9,768 nt of DNA from Flavobacteriaceae bacterium (GCA_029238555.1 JAQWFV010000041.1:1-9768), one strand, 5' to 3'. Counted from the stretch's first letter, positions 1 to 6,643 are shown. Translations and numbers: made by a program. The notes: a model not told the origin generated them from the letters alone.

Positions 1-297
1 TAAAGGAATTAGGTGCACATGAACATGGGGCACCTCTAAACCAATCACAGTAAAACCAACCCGCTTGCAAGGAACTGATTTTTCAATGGACTGTGCTACT
101 TTTAAAGAAAATGACATGAGTGAAAGGTACGCTTCCTGTGACAGATCTGTAATCTTATCTACTTCTTTCTTCGGAACACAAAGTGTATGTCCCTTTGCAT
201 TTGGATTTACATCTAAAAAAGCAATACAATCTGCTGTTTCTGCAATTTTATAAGCGGGAATGTCGCCTTGAATTATTTTGGTAAAAATACTAGCCAT
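1..297 (-). CDS. HIT-family (histidine triad) nucleotide hydrolase, C-terminus cut off by window edge
   Basis: Ninety-nine codons are present, starting at the ATG at 297 and still open at base 1. The translation begins MASIFTKIIQGDIPAYKI and continues through FLDVNPNAKGHTLCVPK, the usual N-terminal HIT core. It reaches the histidine triad HVHVHLIPL at residues 91-99 (His91, His93 and His95 visible; pattern H-x-H-x-H-x-x). HIT proteins of this type are about 130 residues long, so roughly the last 30 are outside the window. The family hydrolyses nucleoside phosphoramidates or dinucleoside polyphosphates in the cytoplasm, the central histidine forming a nucleotidyl intermediate. The substrate cannot be told from sequence. 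The gene lies 88 bases downstream of greA on the same strand, with a terminator-like hairpin between them. I see no clear TAnnTTTG box of its own in that gap. Confidence 0.95.
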   Translation of the reverse strand, partial: MASIFTKIIQGDIPAYKIAETADCIAFLDVNPNAKGHTLCVPKKEVDKITDLSQEAYLSLMSFSLKVAQSIEKSVPCKRVGFTVIGLEVPHVHVHLIPL

Positions 298-337
298 TTG
301 TAAAAGGTTAGGAATAAATCGGTGATTTTCGAAGTGT

Positions 338-366
338 AAAAAATCCTTTTTTCAGTATAAAAAGGA
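338..366 (-). terminator. Probable AT-rich intrinsic terminator after greA
   Basis: Read on the minus strand, TCCTTTTT (366-359) pairs with AAAAAGGA (351-344) around a 7-base loop and is followed at once by six T (343-338). It sits 20 bases after the greA stop codon. The stem has only two G-C pairs and is mostly A-T, so termination may be incomplete and allow some read-through into the HIT gene. Confidence 0.45.
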
Positions 367-385
367 GGTTGTTGCCTGCGCTAAA

Positions 386-862
386 TTAGGACCTAGTGAT
401 GGCTACAATCTCAAAGCCCATAGTTCCATTAGGCACTTTAATTTCAGCAATATCTCCCACTTTCTTTCCCAGTAAACCTTTTCCAATAGGAGAGTTCACA
501 GAGATTTTTCCCGACTTGAGATCTGCTTCGCTTTCAGCTACTAAGGTGTATGACATAAGCATTCCGTTCTGGGTGTTTTTTAATTTCACTGTAGAAAGCA
601 CCAAAACTTTAGACACATCTAACTGTGACTCATCTATTAATCTCGCTCCAGCTAAAATTTCTTCCATTTTAGCGATTTTAAGCTCCAATAGGCCTTGGGC
701 TTCTTTTGCCGCGTCGTATTCAGCGTTTTCAGACAAATCTCCTTTATCTCTCGCTTCTGCAATAGCTTGTGAGGCCTTTGGCCTTTCAATATCGCGCAGC
801 TGATTCAATTCGTCTTTCAACTTTTTTAATCCCTCTGCGGTGTAATAAGATACTTTACTCAT
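386..862 (-). CDS. greA: Transcription elongation factor GreA
   Basis: A 158-residue protein, the normal GreA length. GreA enters the secondary channel of RNA polymerase and stimulates cleavage of the 3' end of backtracked transcripts, rescuing arrested complexes. The N-terminal coiled-coil arm (about residues 1-75) carries the signature EARDKGDLSENAEYDAAKE at 36-54, with the acidic tip residues Asp42 and Glu45 that correspond to Asp41 and Glu44 of E. coli GreA. The C-terminal FKBP-like domain has the typical SPIGKGLLGKKVGD stretch at 124-137. The start at 862 gives the expected N-terminus (MSKVSYYTAEGLKKL). A -7 box lies upstream at 911-918. The gene is divergent from the lipoprotein gene at 947 and precedes the HIT gene; nothing appears truncated. 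Confidence 0.98.
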   Translation of the reverse strand: MSKVSYYTAEGLKKLKDELNQLRDIERPKASQAIAEARDKGDLSENAEYDAAKEAQGLLELKIAKMEEILAGARLIDESQLDVSKVLVLSTVKLKNTQNGMLMSYTLVAESEADLKSGKISVNSPIGKGLLGKKVGDIAEIKVPNGTMGFEIVAITRS

Positions 863-886
863 ATCTTCATGGTTTTAAATAGAAAA

Positions 887-905
887 ATCCTCTATTATAG
901 AGGAT
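887..905. repeat. Perfect 19-bp palindrome at the expected greA transcription start
   Basis: ATCCTCTAT and ATAGAGGAT form 9-bp perfect arms around one central base. On the minus strand the palindrome begins 5 bases after the greA -7 box, so it overlaps the predicted start of the transcript. It could be a repressor operator, or a stem-loop at the extreme 5' end of the mRNA, although a one-base loop would need the stem to open partly. It is also within the leader of the divergent gene that starts at 947. Confidence 0.6.
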
Positions 906-910
906 CTAAA

Positions 911-918
911 CAAAGATA
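911..918 (-). promoter_or_regulatory. Probable greA -7 promoter box (TATCTTTG)
   Basis: The minus strand reads TATCTTTG, an exact match to the Bacteroidota -7 consensus TAnnTTTG, 48 bases upstream of the greA start codon. The -33 part is poor: the nearest TTTG is only 14 bases upstream, closer than the usual 17-23. The identical octamer precedes ahcY and the TonB receptor gene. Confidence 0.6.
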
Positions 919-946
919 CACAATTTTTTATTCAAAACAGCATGTT

Positions 947-1405
947 ATGCCTAAAGTCAAAACCACAAAAACCCTTGCTATACTTCTGTTTTTTAGCGCT
1001 TTGATGGTCAACTGCAGTACCCAAAATTCAAGAAGAAACCCATACCTTCAAGAAATTAACTTTTCTATTGAACTCAATTTGAGCTTACCTAAATACAACC
1101 CACTCAAAATAATAGGCAACCCTATTTATATAGATGCTACGGGTATTGGAACCAAAGGAATTATTGTCATGAATTCTGGATTCGATCAGTTTGTAGCTTT
1201 TGAAGCCAGCTGTGCCAATCATAGCCCAAATAGCTGCAGCACACTAGTTATTGAGGGTCAAAATGGGCGCTGTGACTGCGACGCTTTTAGCTACAGCCTA
1301 TTTACGGGACAGCTACTAAACCCAGCCAATAATTCGGAAAGAACCTATGATCTGCTGGCTTACCAAACGCAGGCCAGCGGAAACACAGTAAGGGTATTTA
1401 ATTAA
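947..1405 (+). CDS. Small lipoprotein with degenerate Rieske-like domain
   Basis: With the start at 947 the protein has 152 residues and begins with a lipoprotein signal peptide: basic N-terminus (MPKVKTTKT), hydrophobic LAILLFFSALM, then Cys23 in MVNC. The lipobox is loose, as is common in Bacteroidota. The frame stays open upstream to an ATG at 869, but the extra 26 residues would precede the signal peptide, so 947 is preferred. Residues 83-125 resemble a Rieske fold: C89-A-N-H92, C97, then C109-D-C111-D, followed by FSYSLFTGQLLNP. A classical Rieske protein has C-x-H...C and C-P-C-H. Here box 1 is C-x-x-H and the box-2 histidine is replaced by Asp112, so a normal 2Fe-2S cluster is doubtful. 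The cysteines matching the Rieske disulfide (C97, C111) are kept. I recall similar proteins in other Flavobacteriaceae, but the function is not known to me. Monocistronic and divergent from greA; no clear promoter box seen. Confidence 0.85.
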   Translation: MPKVKTTKTLAILLFFSALMVNCSTQNSRRNPYLQEINFSIELNLSLPKYNPLKIIGNPIYIDATGIGTKGIIVMNSGFDQFVAFEASCANHSPNSCSTLVIEGQNGRCDCDAFSYSLFTGQLLNPANNSERTYDLLAYQTQASGNTVRVFN

Positions 1406-1441
1406 AGCATCGGCGAAGCCAAATAAACCTTCATGACTTTC

Positions 1442-3625
1442 TTAAAAAGAAAAGGTAGCGCCCAGCAAAAAGTTGGTGCCTGCTTGTGGGTAATAACCAG
1501 CTCCTTCTATAGTTGTCACCGTCCCTGGTGAGGAAAAATCGTCGTCATAGGTGAAAAAATAACCGTTACTCACAAAAAGATTATTGAACAAATTATTCAC
1601 TAAAAGATTCAAACTAATCTCCTTAAAAGTATGGGAGGGATTCCAAGTGTATTGGGCATTTAAATCCGTATGGCTGTAACCTTTTAAAACGGAAGCATCT
1701 GAGTCAATGTTCCCCATATACTGCTTACCAACCCGCTTGTAGAGCAGACTCAAAGTAAAGTGCTCATCTACATTGTACTGGACCATTTGTCCTGCAATAA
1801 ATCTTGGAGAAAAAGCTATTTGTGTATTGCCAAGGTCCCTGAGCTCCCCATCCCTTTTAAAGAAATAGTCTAGGTTTCTATGGTCACTAAAAGACACATT
1901 GGCCTGCCATAACCATTTATCTGACACTTGTTTCTGAGCATCTATTTCAATTCCTAACCTATAACTATCTCCCACATTGGCCCTGAGTGGGGCCCCAACG
2001 TCGTTTAAAGCCCCAGTTAAAACCAGTTGGTCTTTATAACGCATGTAAAACAAGTTGGTGTTTAATTGAAAAGAGGGCGACAAATAACGCCATCCCAACT
2101 CTATGTCCCTAAGCTGCTCAGGCTTAGGATTGCCACTTTCGTAATCATTTCTATTGGGTTCTCTATTCGCCACAGCATAGGAAATATATATACTATTGGC
2201 TTTATTGGCTTGGTAGGTTAGGCCCATTTTAGGATTGAAAAACCCAAATTGATCGTCTACAAGCCCTGTTTCTTCTCCATTGGCCGTATAGCCCACTCCT
2301 CTGTATTGAAGGTCTATAAATGAGGTCCATTTTTGACCAAATTGTTGCTGCCACTTCAAGTAGATATTCGCATCTGTTTTAGTAGAAAAATCGTCATAAT
2401 AGCGGTCTCCTATGTGCGCTGTGCCCATTTGCTGTGCCCAGATCACTTCGCCAAAATGTGCCCCTTCATACTTGTTTAAGGCCCCTCCCAAAATGAGCTG
2501 TCCCTTATTGGTTTGCTTGGTCACCGAGGTGGTCAAGCCATAAAACCTGTTGTCTAACCAACGCCTTCTGATCAAATCCGTAGGCGTGTCTTGCAGCAAA
2601 CCAATGCCGTAAGAACCATCTGTTTCACCTTCCTTATACTGCTCAAAATAACCCCTTCCTCTAGTGAAATGAAGGGCAAATTGGGCGTTCCAACCGTTCG
2701 CTAACACTTCATTCCAATGTAATTGGGCATGGTCTTGTTTGTAGTTGTCTTCTTCCTTGTCATGAAATTGCAGGACTCCATTGGCATCTGTGTACATTCC
2801 TGAAGGATTGAATGTTCTGTTTTCACTAAGGGTTTGTGCATCTATTCCGTTCCATGCCTGGTAAGTAACCTCATGACCACCAAATAAAAGTCCTTTTAAA
2901 GTAGTACTGCCTTTTTGATAGGTCCCCTGTAAAAAATAAGACGACAATAGGGCGCTTGCCCTGTCAATATAGCCGTCCGAAACAATACGAGACAGCCTTC
3001 CAGAAAGGCTAAAATCGTTGTTTAAGAGACCTGTGTTAAACTGAACGCTGTTGTTCAAGGTATTAAAACTACCCACAGCGCTTCTGATTTGGGCAGAGGC
3101 TTCGGGCGCAACGTCTTTGGTAGAAATATTTAAACTGGCACCAAATGCTCCAGCACCATTGGTAGAGGTACCTACCCCTCTTTGAAGTTGTACAGAAGAA
3201 ACGGAAGAACCAAAATCCGGCAGGTTCACCCAAAAAGTGCCCTGAGACTCTGGGTCGTTATAGGGAATTCCGTTGATGGTTACATTAACCCTAGTCGCGT
3301 CTGACCCTCTGACCCTAATTCCGGTGTATCCAATTCCTGCTCCAGCATCTGAAGTAGTGACTACTCCGGGTAAATACTGTAGTAAAATAGGTAAATCCTG
3401 GCCTAAATTTCTAGACTCAAAATCTTCGGCCTTTACATTAGAAAAGGATACCCCCATGGCTTTTGTAGCCCTAAGGGCACTGACAAAAACCTCGTTTAAG
3501 GCAATTTCTTTTTGGAGCAAACTATCTGTTTGCTTTTTTGGCGCGCCATTAGATGGTTTCTTTGTTTGGGCCCAGACTGCTGTTGTGAGCAGCGCTGTAG
3601 CCAGTGTAGTGAAAACAATTTTCAT
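1442..3625 (-). CDS. TonB-dependent outer-membrane receptor under TPP riboswitch control; probable thiamine (or derivative) receptor
   Basis: A 727-residue receptor of normal size. Residues 1-19 are a Sec signal peptide (MKIVFTTLATALLTTAVWA, probable cleavage before Gln20). A likely TonB box, LNEVFVSA, lies at 43-50. The plug domain covers about 60-170, with LPGVVTTSDAGAGIGYTGIRVRG at 85-107 and the motif NGIPYNDPESQGTFWVNLPDF at 118-138. The rest is a 22-strand-type beta-barrel ending in the aromatic C-terminus LLGATFSF, as needed for barrel insertion. There is no N-terminal carboxypeptidase-regulatory-like domain, so it is not SusC-like; by sequence alone it would be called a FecA/siderophore-type receptor. 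The upstream TPP riboswitch changes that reading: expression should fall when thiamine pyrophosphate is plentiful, and TPP-regulated outer-membrane receptors are predicted thiamine importers in Bacteroidota. It has its own promoter at 3850-3880 and converges with the lipoprotein gene, 36 bases away, with no convincing terminator between them. Substrate assignment is inference. Confidence 0.93.
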   Translation of the reverse strand: MKIVFTTLATALLTTAVWAQTKKPSNGAPKKQTDSLLQKEIALNEVFVSALRATKAMGVSFSNVKAEDFESRNLGQDLPILLQYLPGVVTTSDAGAGIGYTGIRVRGSDATRVNVTINGIPYNDPESQGTFWVNLPDFGSSVSSVQLQRGVGTSTNGAGAFGASLNISTKDVAPEASAQIRSAVGSFNTLNNSVQFNTGLLNNDFSLSGRLSRIVSDGYIDRASALLSSYFLQGTYQKGSTTLKGLLFGGHEVTYQAWNGIDAQTLSENRTFNPSGMYTDANGVLQFHDKEEDNYKQDHAQLHWNEVLANGWNAQFALHFTRGRGYFEQYKEGETDGSYGIGLLQDTPTDLIRRRWLDNRFYGLTTSVTKQTNKGQLILGGALNKYEGAHFGEVIWAQQMGTAHIGDRYYDDFSTKTDANIYLKWQQQFGQKWTSFIDLQYRGVGYTANGEETGLVDDQFGFFNPKMGLTYQANKANSIYISYAVANREPNRNDYESGNPKPEQLRDIELGWRYLSPSFQLNTNLFYMRYKDQLVLTGALNDVGAPLRANVGDSYRLGIEIDAQKQVSDKWLWQANVSFSDHRNLDYFFKRDGELRDLGNTQIAFSPRFIAGQMVQYNVDEHFTLSLLYKRVGKQYMGNIDSDASVLKGYSHTDLNAQYTWNPSHTFKEISLNLLVNNLFNNLFVSNGYFFTYDDDFSSPGTVTTIEGAGYYPQAGTNFLLGATFSF

Positions 3626-3761
3626 TCGTAATAAAATTAGTACGAATAAAAGGGGCTGTTATTCAGGTTAAAAATCAGTGAAATGGTCGCTTAAAACACA
3701 CAGATTGAACTTATTTGACCAAAATAAATGCGCAAATAAAAAACAATCGAAGCTTTTAAGC

Positions 3762-3841
3762 AGTCCCTTGGCAGCATTACCCGCCCAGGTTCCATGGGTA
3801 TAATCTCAGCTTATTCAATAAATGAAGTTCGCACCCCTTTG
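3762..3841 (-). promoter_or_regulatory. TPP (thiamine pyrophosphate) riboswitch, THI element
   Basis: On the minus strand the conserved THI-box blocks occur in order: GGGGTGC (3837-3831), a P3 arm closed by TTCA/TGAA, GCTGAGA then ATACCC, then GGAACCTG, GGGTAATGCTGCC and finally AAGGGA. GGGT of the first block pairs with ACCC after CTGAGA (helix P2), as in E. coli thiM. CTGAGA forms the pyrimidine-sensing part and the second arm grips the pyrophosphate. The closing helix P1 is not clear to me. The aptamer lies at the start of the transcript, only a few bases after the -7 box. Between it and the receptor ATG are about 136 bases. These contain T-runs and a weak TTATTT/AAATAA hairpin (about 3714-3730) but no strong terminator, so I cannot say whether control is by termination or by translation. 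Confidence 0.94.
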
Positions 3842-3849
3842 AGACAAAG

Positions 3850-3880
3850 CAAAGATAGGGGGCAAATCCTTAGGGCACAA
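3850..3880 (-). promoter_or_regulatory. Promoter of the riboswitch-receptor transcript
   Basis: The minus strand shows TTG (3880-3878), a 20-base spacer and TATCTTTG (3857-3850), matching the Bacteroidota pattern TTG-N17-23-TAnnTTTG. The transcript would start near 3845, just before the TPP aptamer. This makes the receptor an independent transcription unit although the upstream DUF4301 gene points the same way. No convincing terminator separates them, so read-through from the upstream operon would also pass through the riboswitch. Confidence 0.75.
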
Positions 3881-3921
3881 TATTTTTTTAAAGAAATATC
3901 ACTTGGCGTTTCACTGCGCGC

Positions 3922-5460
3922 TTAGCCAGGTATATGACCTGAATCAAGTAGGTCTAACACCGTTTTTACAGGAGTAAAAGTTTCTTTGGGCACTTCTATA
4001 AAAATGGTATTCCATTCCCACATTCCGCCATTCCAAAGCCCTGGAAGTTCTAACACTTTGACCCTCTTGCCCAATCGGTTCTTCTCGGCAATAAAAGCAG
4101 TAGATGGATTGTTAAAAGCGGAAAGGTCAAAAGTTTCTCCTTTGTAGTTTTTGATTCCACAAACAATATCTACTGGGTTAAAATGGGTAGACGCTTCAAA
4201 TATTTCCAATTGTTCTGGATCTTTAACCGCCACTTGTGAAGCCTCAATAATCTGAAGGCTTTCTTGGCCCAAGCTGTCTTTTATCCAAAATGGGCCACCT
4301 CCTGTTTTTCCTTCATTCTCCACCATACCACAAACCCGTATGGGTCTTTGAAATAACTCCAATAAAAAATCACGCTGCTCTTCTAGCGTCATTTCTTCAA
4401 AGTATTCCGGCAAGTTTTTAGAAAAAGTCTCCTTGAAATAAGTGACCATAAATGCCAAATCAGTGGCATCTAAGAGCATGTCAGAATCTAAGGCTTCGGT
4501 GTAAGCAAACAATTGTTGTTGCACCTGTAAGAGTTTACCCCCCAATATTTTTTTATACTGTAAAGAGGTCTCTAAAGCGTGTGGAGCGCATACGTTGTCT
4601 ACATTTTTTATAAAAATAATGTCGGCCTGTAAGGCCCCTAAATTATCCAATAAGGCGCCATGACCCGCTGGGTGAAATACCAAACGGCTGTCTTTGTCCC
4701 TCAGCGGATGCAAATCTAAACCAACCACCAATGTGTCTGTCTCCGACTTTTGATGCGAAAACTGAACCTTAAATGGGCCAAAATCTCGAAATTTATCTGA
4801 GGCTGAGATCTCCTTTATGGCTGCGTTAAAAGCATCTAAATGGTGTTCAGAAATCGTTAAATGTAGTTGCGCTTCTCCTTTCGTTTTAGCGTAATGCAAG
4901 GCTTCCAAAATATGCTCTTCCAAAACCAGCGGTGTCTGCCCCTCATTTATATGAAATGGCAATAAAGCCTTTGGTTTATTGCCTAAATTAAGTCCTGGAC
5001 TTTGCAATAACGCTTTGAGATAGGCAATTACAGAAGCAGGAGCGTCAAATGAAAAATCTACAGGAAGTTGCTTTAAAACTGCTTCGTGAAAAGGAAAATG
5101 ATGGGCTTCCCTTATAAAATCAGATACTTCTACATGGGCTTTTAAGTAAGCAGAAAAAGAAAAATCTTTCGCTTCACTCGCTTCCAAAAATGAGAGTAGT
5201 GGCTTAAACATTCGCGTTGCCGCCCCTGAAGCAGGAACAAATTTAACGGCATTTAGGGTGTTTTGAGCCGCCTCAAAAAATTGTGCTAATTTACGCGCCT
5301 CCCTAGGTTTTAATACAGAAATTCCGTCACCGATAGTAGCGGCTCTCTCTAAAGCTTGTTTAGGAATACCCCTTCTAAATGTTTTTAAATCTTCTGTAAC
5401 TTTATCTACAGAAATATTAAGGTCCTTAAATTGTTGAATATCTTGAGTGGTCCAAATCAT
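3922..5460 (-). CDS. DUF4301 family protein, nucleotide-sugar pyrophosphorylase-like
   Basis: A 512-residue cytoplasmic protein that I recognise as the DUF4301 family, of usual full length and without signal peptide or membrane segments. Its function is not established. Several blocks resemble UDP-sugar pyrophosphorylases and other nucleotidyltransferases: KFVPASGAATRMFKPL at 73-88 (compare the nucleotide-binding GxGTRM loop), NKPKALLPFH at 161-170 (compare the substrate lysine motif), HPAGHGALLDNLGAL at 263-277 and IFIKNVDNV at 282-290 (compare GHG and the metal/sugar-binding VDN of UDP-sugar pyrophosphorylases). A later NPVDIVCGIKNYKG block (428-441) also looks conserved. A sugar or alcohol phosphate nucleotidylation activity is therefore a reasonable inference, with unknown substrate. 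The start ATG overlaps the kinase stop by 4 bases (5457-5460), so translation is probably coupled. It is the last gene of the operon that begins with the phosphopantetheinyl transferase. Confidence 0.88.
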   Translation of the reverse strand: MIWTTQDIQQFKDLNISVDKVTEDLKTFRRGIPKQALERAATIGDGISVLKPREARKLAQFFEAAQNTLNAVKFVPASGAATRMFKPLLSFLEASEAKDFSFSAYLKAHVEVSDFIREAHHFPFHEAVLKQLPVDFSFDAPASVIAYLKALLQSPGLNLGNKPKALLPFHINEGQTPLVLEEHILEALHYAKTKGEAQLHLTISEHHLDAFNAAIKEISASDKFRDFGPFKVQFSHQKSETDTLVVGLDLHPLRDKDSRLVFHPAGHGALLDNLGALQADIIFIKNVDNVCAPHALETSLQYKKILGGKLLQVQQQLFAYTEALDSDMLLDATDLAFMVTYFKETFSKNLPEYFEEMTLEEQRDFLLELFQRPIRVCGMVENEGKTGGGPFWIKDSLGQESLQIIEASQVAVKDPEQLEIFEASTHFNPVDIVCGIKNYKGETFDLSAFNNPSTAFIAEKNRLGKRVKVLELPGLWNGGMWEWNTIFIEVPKETFTPVKTVLDLLDSGHIPG

Positions 5461-6023
5461 TTTTTAGCAAGTAAAGCGTCTATATGTGCTACTGCTGTAG
5501 CCAATCTAGTTTTCTTATCGCCTTTTAAAAGGACATAAGGACGGTTATATTTATCAAGGGTGCCTTTAAAATAGGCAAACATTTCCTCCCTAGCAGTGGG
5601 TTTATCTCTAAGGTCGTCTGCCTCCCAAGGCACATCTATATAGGTTAGAAAATACAAGTCATAGGTGTTTTCCAATGCGTATTTTTCAAGTGTAGGGTCA
5701 CAGTATCCAATATAATAGGCTTCAGAATATACTTTGGTCTCCAACAAATCTGTGTCACAAATTAATAAATCTGTTGCTTTTTGGGCCAATTTATTTTCTA
5801 ATGCAATCTGTCCGGCTGCAATGGGCAAAAGGTCGTGAGGTTCACAAGTCTTGCGTTCTTCATTCCATTTATCTTGCAAATATTCTCTGGCATACTCAGG
5901 CGCCCAAACTGTATTGTAGTGTCTGGCCAATTGTTCAGATAAGGTCGTTTTTCCCGTAGATTCTGGACCAAAAAGGACTACTTTGATCAGTTTTGATGGC
6001 TGTTGCTTAAATTTTTCTTCCAT
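5457..6023 (-). CDS. NadR-like P-loop kinase (AAA_28 type), candidate vitamin kinase partner of the PnuC/PnuT transporter
   Basis: A 188-residue P-loop NTPase. Walker A is GPESTGKTT at 19-27 (Lys25). It is followed by APEYAREYL at 41-49, which matches the WEYGREF segment of the NadR kinase domain. LLICDTDLLET at 86-96 acts as the Walker-B-like segment, like FIDTD in NadR, and DDLRDKPTAR at 136-145 is the likely lid. It corresponds to the C-terminal ribosylnicotinamide kinase domain of NadR alone, without the adenylyltransferase domain. That domain phosphorylates nicotinamide riboside after PnuC uptake; here the substrate could instead be thiamine, given the nearby TPP riboswitch (inference). 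The start at 6023 overlaps the transporter gene by 37 bases. No other methionine precedes Walker A, so the overlap is probably real. Its stop overlaps the DUF4301 start (ATGA-type junction). Confidence 0.9.
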   Translation of the reverse strand: MEEKFKQQPSKLIKVVLFGPESTGKTTLSEQLARHYNTVWAPEYAREYLQDKWNEERKTCEPHDLLPIAAGQIALENKLAQKATDLLICDTDLLETKVYSEAYYIGYCDPTLEKYALENTYDLYFLTYIDVPWEADDLRDKPTAREEMFAYFKGTLDKYNRPYVLLKGDKKTRLATAVAHIDALLAKK

Positions 6024-6616
6024 GATTGGTATCCGAGAACGGCAATAATAGTAAACAGTATATATTGAAAGGCGGTAAAGGTAAGGCCTTTATACCAATA
6101 AAGCGGTATGCTAATCAGGTTCCCTACAATCCAAAAATGCCAGTGCTCCCATTTCTTTTTAGCCATAAGCCACATGGCAACAAAGAATATGGCTGTGGTA
6201 AAAGTATCTACATAAGCCGTCCAGACATGGAACATATCAAAGGACATATATACTCCAACCACAAACAAAATGGCGCCAATAAATAAATACCCGGCTTTAC
6301 GCCATTCATTTCTGGAAACTCGAGATATTTGAGGCTCGTGGCGTACGGATTTTTTATACCACCAAAACCACCACCCATAAATACTCATTGCGGTATAATA
6401 GCCATTAATCAGCATGTCTCCCAGCAAACCGTACACCCATAAGATATAAACAAAAATACCTGTGCTCACCAAACCTGTGGGAAAGACCAGTATATTCTCT
6501 TTATGGGCAAACCACACAGAGAGCACCCCTAAAAATACTGCGGTCATTTCCAAGCCCACCAAAAGAGGCGACACCCCAAAATAAGCCCCAAAGAAAAATT
6601 CAATTATCTGATCCAT
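5987..6616 (-). CDS. pnuC: PnuC/PnuT-family vitamin transporter (nicotinamide riboside or thiamine)
   Basis: A 209-residue inner-membrane protein with about seven hydrophobic segments. Family hallmarks are SIYGWWFWWYKK at 78-89 and, near the C-terminus, WEHWHFWIVGNLISIPLYWYKG at 156-177 followed by a last helix ending in GYQSW. PnuC proteins move their vitamin by facilitated diffusion and depend on a kinase to trap it; the kinase gene overlaps the end of this one by 37 bases. Classical PnuC carries nicotinamide riboside, while the PnuT subgroup carries thiamine and in Bacteroidota is often linked to TPP riboswitches and TonB receptors. Because such a receptor lies just beyond the operon, PnuT is a serious alternative, but the gene itself has no riboswitch directly upstream. 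It starts 27 bases after the phosphopantetheinyl transferase stop, so it is probably co-transcribed with it. Symbol given for the family; substrate uncertain. Confidence 0.9.
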   Translation of the reverse strand: MDQIIEFFFGAYFGVSPLLVGLEMTAVFLGVLSVWFAHKENILVFPTGLVSTGIFVYILWVYGLLGDMLINGYYTAMSIYGWWFWWYKKSVRHEPQISRVSRNEWRKAGYLFIGAILFVVGVYMSFDMFHVWTAYVDTFTTAIFFVAMWLMAKKKWEHWHFWIVGNLISIPLYWYKGLTFTAFQYILFTIIAVLGYQSWKKNLSNSHQN

Positions 6617-6643
6617 TACTGCAGTGGTATTTGGTCTAAACCA

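Noticed and set aside
65..253. Plus-strand 62-codon open frame at the left end
   Set aside because: Opposite the HIT-family gene, whose histidine triad fixes the coding strand.
396..803. Plus-strand open frame of 135 codons opposite greA
   Set aside because: It is a shadow of greA, which has full family motifs on the other strand; its translation shows no recognisable domain.
869..946. Longer N-terminus for the lipoprotein from the ATG at 869
   Set aside because: It would place 26 residues before a clear lipoprotein signal peptide and run through the palindrome and greA promoter region; the ATG at 947 gives a normal signal peptide.
1412..1420. GGC-GAA-GCC mini-hairpin between the lipoprotein and TonB receptor genes as a terminator
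   Set aside because: Only three base pairs and no T-run on either strand.
3273..3671. Plus-strand open frame opposite the start of the TonB receptor
   Set aside because: Antisense to the signal peptide and plug domain of a well-supported gene; no domain or promoter.
3881..3921. Terminator after the DUF4301 gene
   Set aside because: Only an AT-only ATATTT/AAATAT pairing is present, without a stable stem; read-through towards the riboswitch remains possible.
6026..6286. Plus-strand open frame within the PnuC-family gene
   Set aside because: Antisense to conserved transporter motifs; the translation resembles no protein family.
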